Below are positions 24,039 to 27,332 of a stretch of DNA of 27,332 nucleotides, one piece after another. The stretch's first letter is position 1, and each line of letters starts with the position of its first letter. The DNA is from an uncultured Eubacteriales bacterium (GTDB taxonomy: Bacteria; Bacillota; Clostridia; Christensenellales; UBA1242): NCBI GenBank assembly GCA_902796285.1, contig CADBOH010000034.1, positions 1 to 27,332 of the forward strand, given 5' to 3'. The translations under genes and the position numbers were made by a program. Below the pieces are notes generated by a model. The model ran no database searches, was not told the DNA's origin, and saw nothing but the letters and a program-made list of their open reading frames with translations.

Positions 24039-24081
24039 TTAGCAAATTATTTAAATAAAATAAGTTGCTAAATTTTTTTTA
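24039..24081 (+). terminator. Terminator before tig
   Basis: TTAGCAA (24039-24045) pairs with TTGCTAA (24065-24071); the 19-base loop contains self-complementary ATTTAAAT. A run of eight T follows. The right arm also serves as the -35 of the tig promoter. Confidence 0.6.
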
Positions 24082-24093
24082 TTGTGATATTAT
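24065..24093 (+). promoter_or_regulatory. Promoter of tig
   Basis: TTGCTA (24065-24070), a 17-base spacer and TATTAT (24088-24093), with TG one base before the -10. The leader is short and carries AAAGGAG before the ATG. Confidence 0.7.
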
Positions 24094-24117
24094 TTATCTG
24101 GTAAAAAAGGAGTAACT

Positions 24118-25392
24118 ATGTACAAATTTGAAAAAAACAATAAACAAGGAATTTTAAAAATTACTGTAAATGCAAAAGAATGGGAAAATGCATTACAAAA
24201 TGCCTATGAAACAAATAAGGGCAGATTTAATGTTCAAGGATTTAGAAAAGGCAAAGCACCAAGAAGAGTTATTGAACAAACTTATGGTGACACTGTATTT
24301 TTTGATGATGCTTTTGATAGCGTTATCTCAACTGAGTACGCAAAATTTTTGGATGAAAATAAAGAAATTGTTCCAGCAGGTCATCCACATGTTTCTATGG
24401 ATAAGTATACCGCTGATAAAGGCCTTGAAGCAACTTTAACATTTGACATTATGCCTGAATTCGTTCTTCCAGATCTTAAAACAATTAGTGTAAAAAAAGA
24501 TAAAGCTGTTGTGAGCGATGAAGAAGTTGAGAAAGAAATTGAAAACGAAAGAGCAAGACATGCTAGATATGTTGAAGAAAATAAGGCTGCTGAACTTGGC
24601 GATTTTGCAACAATAGATTTTGTTGGGTATGTTGATGGCGAAAAGTTTGAAGGCGGTGAGGCGCAAGATTATAGACTTGAACTTGGTTCACATACATTTA
24701 TTGAAGGATTTGAAGACCAAGTTGTTGGTATGAAGAATGGTGAGGAAAAGGATGTTAACGTTAAATTCCCTGAAAACTATATGGCAGAGAATTTAAAAGG
24801 CAAACCAGCAGTATTTAAAGTAACTCTTAAAAAGGTTGAAAAGAAAGTTTTGCCTGAAATTGACGATAAATATGTTTCAGATACTACAGAATTTGAAACT
24901 CTTGATGAAGATAAAAAGTCAATTAAGGAAAACCTTAAAAAAGTAGCGGAAGAAAAAGTTGAACGTGATTATGAAGTAAAGCTAATTGATGCTATAGCAG
25001 ATAAAGCCAACATTGAAGTTCCAGATACAATGATTGAACATGAACTTCACCATATGGTTGAGGATTTTGAACATAGACTTTCTCATCAAGGTATGACACT
25101 TGATTTATATCTTGGATATATTGGCAAGACTATGGAGCAATTTAAAGAAGAAAGAAAAGTTGATGCTGAAAAGAATATTAAAACAAGACTTACTCTTCAA
25201 AAACTTATTTCTCAAAATAACTTGACTGTTACTGATGAGGAACTTAACAAAACAATCGAGGAGTATGCATCAAAATATCAAATGACAGCAGAAGACTTTA
25301 AAAAGTCAATGAGCCCTGATGACTATGCATATTTTGAGAACAACGCAATTATGACAAAAGTTTTAACTTTTATTAAAGCTAACGTTAAATAA
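24118..25392 (+). CDS. tig: Trigger factor (ribosome-associated chaperone)
   Basis: A 424-residue trigger factor, normal length. The ribosome-binding signature GFRKGKAPRRVIEQTYG starts at residue 41. An FKBP-type prolyl isomerase domain occupies about 160-245 (GDFATIDFVGYVDG, then LGSHTFIEGFEDQVVGM). The C-terminal SurA-like chaperone arms include IEVPDTMIEHELHHMVEDF. It meets nascent chains at the ribosome exit. tig-clpP-clpX is a widely conserved order linking folding and proteolysis. AAAGGAG precedes the ATG. Confidence 0.98.
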   Translation: MYKFEKNNKQGILKITVNAKEWENALQNAYETNKGRFNVQGFRKGKAPRRVIEQTYGDTVFFDDAFDSVISTEYAKFLDENKEIVPAGHPHVSMDKYTADKGLEATLTFDIMPEFVLPDLKTISVKKDKAVVSDEEVEKEIENERARHARYVEENKAAELGDFATIDFVGYVDGEKFEGGEAQDYRLELGSHTFIEGFEDQVVGMKNGEEKDVNVKFPENYMAENLKGKPAVFKVTLKKVEKKVLPEIDDKYVSDTTEFETLDEDKKSIKENLKKVAEEKVERDYEVKLIDAIADKANIEVPDTMIEHELHHMVEDFEHRLSHQGMTLDLYLGYIGKTMEQFKEERKVDAEKNIKTRLTLQKLISQNNLTVTDEELNKTIEEYASKYQMTAEDFKKSMSPDDYAYFENNAIMTKVLTFIKANVK

Positions 25393-25418
25393 CAATCAAA
25401 AAAATGCATATAATTAGT

Positions 25419-25488
25419 ATGGTTAAACTACAAAAGACAAATTGGCATTGGAAAGACAATGCCAATATTATTATAGATGATAATTAAA
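25419..25488 (+). other. Possible 22-codon leader ORF in the clpP upstream region
   Basis: ATG at 25419 opens a 22-codon frame ending in TAA at 25486-25488; its product would be MVKLQKTNWHWKDNANIIID plus two residues. No ribosome site precedes it, and TATAAT at 25409-25414 would place the transcription start almost at the ATG. The frame runs through the perfect hairpin listed separately. It may be chance. Confidence 0.2.
25441..25466 (+). promoter_or_regulatory. Perfect hairpin in the clpP leader
   Basis: ATTGGCATTG (25441-25450), loop GAAAGA and CAATGCCAAT (25457-25466): ten base pairs with no mismatch. It is followed by ATTATTATAG rather than a T run, so it is not a standard terminator. 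It may be a weak terminator of tig, an mRNA-processing site or an operator. Confidence 0.55.
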
Positions 25489-25509
25489 AAACATTGAGGA
25501 GGATAATAT

Positions 25510-26103
25510 ATGTTAATTCCAATGGTTGTTGACCAAACTGGAAATGGTGAAAGGTCTTATGATATTTATTCAAGACTTCTTGAAGATCGAATAATCTTTT
25601 TAAACGGAGAAATTGATGATAATCTTGCAAACATTGTTGTTGCGCAACTTATCTATCTTGAAGGGAAAAATCCAAACAAAGATATTTTTATTTATATCAA
25701 TAGTCCAGGCGGGAGTGTATCTGCTGGTCTTGCAATCTACGATACTATGAAATACATTAAATGTGATGTTTCAACTATATGTGTTGGTAGAGCAGCCTCT
25801 ATGGGAGCATTCTTACTTGCTGGAGGAACAAAAGGCAAAAGATTTTCTTTGCCAAATAGCGAAATTATGATTCACCAACCACTTGGTGGAGCCCAAGGGC
25901 AAGTTAGTGATATTCAAATTCAAGCAAATCATATTCAATATATAAAAGATAGAATGAATAAGATGCTCAGTGAAAACACGGGAAAGCCTCTTGAAATTGT
26001 TGAAAAGGACACCGATAGAGATAACTATATGACTGCAGAAGAAGCAAAAGAATACGGACTTATTGATGATATATTTGTTACAAGAAATATTAAAATAAAC
26101 TAG
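25510..26103 (+). CDS. clpP: ATP-dependent Clp protease proteolytic subunit
   Basis: A 197-residue ClpP. The catalytic triad is S97 in GRAASMGAFLL, H122 in MIHQPLGGAQG and D171 in DTDRDNYM. The N-terminal LIPMVVDQTGNGERSYDIYS and INSPGGSVSAG are typical. It forms the tetradecameric protease that works with ClpX, encoded next. AGGAGG precedes the ATG. I see no CtsR or CIRCE operator upstream, although many Firmicute clpP genes carry CtsR sites. Confidence 0.98.
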   Translation: MLIPMVVDQTGNGERSYDIYSRLLEDRIIFLNGEIDDNLANIVVAQLIYLEGKNPNKDIFIYINSPGGSVSAGLAIYDTMKYIKCDVSTICVGRAASMGAFLLAGGTKGKRFSLPNSEIMIHQPLGGAQGQVSDIQIQANHIQYIKDRMNKMLSENTGKPLEIVEKDTDRDNYMTAEEAKEYGLIDDIFVTRNIKIN

Positions 26104-26118
26104 CAAAAAGGAGATTTT

Positions 26119-27332
26119 ATGGCCGAAAACGAGTGCAAATGTAGTTTTTGTGGAAAAAGCCAAAGAGATGCAAAAAAATTGATTGCAAGTCCTAGTGGGG
26201 ATTCATTTATATGTGATGAATGCGTTGAAATTTGCAAGGATATTATTACAGACATAACCAAGAAAAGTGTATTTGAAAAAATTGATCTTCCAACGCCAGC
26301 CGAAATAAAGGAAAAGTTGGATGAGTATATTATTGGTCAAGATGAAGCGAAAAAAGTTTTATCTGTTGCCGTTTATAACCACTATAAAAGACTTAACTAC
26401 AACTATGCTAAGGATTCAACAAAAGATATTGATGAAGTAGAACTTGAAAAAAGCAATATTCTTATGGTTGGGCCAACAGGAAGTGGTAAAACATTGCTTG
26501 CAAAAACTCTTGCAAAGATACTAAAAGTTCCATTTGCAACTGCGGATGCAACAACATTAACTGAGGCTGGATATGTTGGTGATGATGTTGAAAATATTCT
26601 TTTGAAACTTATTCAAAATGCAGATTATGATATAGAAAAAGCGCAAAGAGGAATTATATACATTGATGAAATTGATAAGATTGCTAGAAAAACGCAAAAT
26701 GTTTCAATTACAAGAGATGTTGCTGGTGAAGGCGTTCAGCAAGCATTATTAAAAATTCTTGAAAGCACAGTTGCATCAGTTCCTCCACAAGGTGGAAGAA
26801 AACATCCACATCAAGAAATGATTCAAATAGATACAACAAATATTTTGTTTATTTGCGGTGGAGCGTTTGTTGGACTTGATAAGATAATCGACGCAAGACA
26901 AAATGACACAACACTTGGATTTAATGCTGATATAAAGACAAATAAAGAAAAAGAAAATAAAAATTATGTTAAGGATGTTCAACCAAATGACCTTATCAAA
27001 TTTGGTCTTATACCTGAGTTTATCGGCAGACTTCCTGTTGTTGTAGGGCTCGATGAACTTGGAGAAAATGCTTTGGTTGAAATATTAACTAAACCTAAAA
27101 ACGCAATAATCAAACAATATAACTTGATGTTTAAGATTGACGGAATCAATATTGAGTTTTCTGATGAGGCGGTTAAGGCAATAGCTAAACGAGCAATGGA
27201 ACTTAAAACAGGGGCTAGGGGACTTCGAACAATTATTGAAAGCAAGATGACCAAGCTTATGTATGAGGCACCATCACTAAAAGATGTTGATAAAATTATT
27301 GTAACAGATAAATTTATTGAACTTGAAAATGA
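26119..27332 (+). CDS. clpX: Clp protease ATP-binding subunit ClpX (3' end beyond the window)
   Basis: 404 complete codons of about 420-430 expected; the end is cut off by the window. The N-terminal zinc-binding domain has C8, C11, C32 and C35 (CSFCGKSQ, CDECVEIC). The AAA+ module has Walker A GPTGSGKT at 117-124, the GYVG pore loop, Walker B IIYIDEIDKI, the RKH loop in GGRKHPHQEM and the LGF tripeptide that docks on ClpP (TTLGFNAD). The sensor-2 motif is TGARGLR. It unfolds substrates and feeds them to ClpP. AAGGAG precedes the ATG, 15 bases after clpP, so the two are co-transcribed. Confidence 0.97.
   Translation, partial: MAENECKCSFCGKSQRDAKKLIASPSGDSFICDECVEICKDIITDITKKSVFEKIDLPTPAEIKEKLDEYIIGQDEAKKVLSVAVYNHYKRLNYNYAKDSTKDIDEVELEKSNILMVGPTGSGKTLLAKTLAKILKVPFATADATTLTEAGYVGDDVENILLKLIQNADYDIEKAQRGIIYIDEIDKIARKTQNVSITRDVAGEGVQQALLKILESTVASVPPQGGRKHPHQEMIQIDTTNILFICGGAFVGLDKIIDARQNDTTLGFNADIKTNKEKENKNYVKDVQPNDLIKFGLIPEFIGRLPVVVGLDELGENALVEILTKPKNAIIKQYNLMFKIDGINIEFSDEAVKAIAKRAMELKTGARGLRTIIESKMTKLMYEAPSLKDVDKIIVTDKFIELEN

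Noticed and set aside
25421..25441. Possible CtsR heptad repeat before clpP (GGTTAAA and AGACAAA)
   Set aside because: The two heptads carry mismatches and are seven bases apart instead of the expected three, so it does not fit the CtsR operator.

Overview
The window is about 27.3 kb of a low-GC bacterial chromosome and looks like core genome of an endospore-forming Firmicute, most likely an uncultured member of the Clostridia. Grounds for this are the spore genes at the left end (end of spoVAD, spoVAE, yunB), the Gram-positive-type dnaG-rpoD pair, HemZ, a YwlE-type phosphatase beside rpiB, strong AGGAGG-like ribosome binding sites and standard codon use. I cannot place it to order. No rRNA, tRNA, CRISPR array, insertion sequence or prophage gene is visible. 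No stretch longer than 300 bases lacks a gene.

Layout, left to right. (1) 1-1284: spore genes spoVAD (3' end), spoVAE and yunB. (2) 1362-4897: dnaG, rpoD and a coiled-coil/zinc-ribbon gene, closed by a terminator. (3) 5081-10948: a tightly overlapping recJ-rel-hemZ run. (4) 10964-13562: rpsO with its own promoter and a probable S15-binding leader, a terminator, then pnp and a bidirectional terminator. (5) 13600-15639: a minus-strand cysteine-desulfurase-like gene divergent from a DUF3343 gene (candidate sulfur or selenium handling pair), then a lytic transglycosylase. (6) 15689-19402: lysS, nth, obgE, yhbY. (7) 19425-20231: a minus-strand, unrecognised four-helix membrane protein. (8) 20339-23336: rsfS behind a perfect consensus promoter, then ywlE, rpiB, an unrecognised membrane-anchored protein and gap. 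(9) 23348-24032: two small unrecognised membrane proteins. (10) 24118-27332: tig, clpP and clpX (cut by the window end).

The genes cover replication priming and housekeeping transcription, ribosome biogenesis and silencing (obgE, yhbY, rsfS, rpsO), RNA decay (pnp), DNA repair (recJ, nth), the stringent response (rel) and protein folding and turnover (tig, clpP, clpX). A predicted arginine phosphatase may connect to Clp proteolysis. I did not find a convincing new multi-gene system. The most unusual points are a Rel protein whose hydrolase (HD) domain has lost its catalytic residues, an altered loop in the housekeeping sigma factor, two unrecognised membrane proteins inside normally conserved gene neighbourhoods, a tandemly duplicated promoter before rsfS, and a perfect hairpin with a small ORF in the clpP leader.
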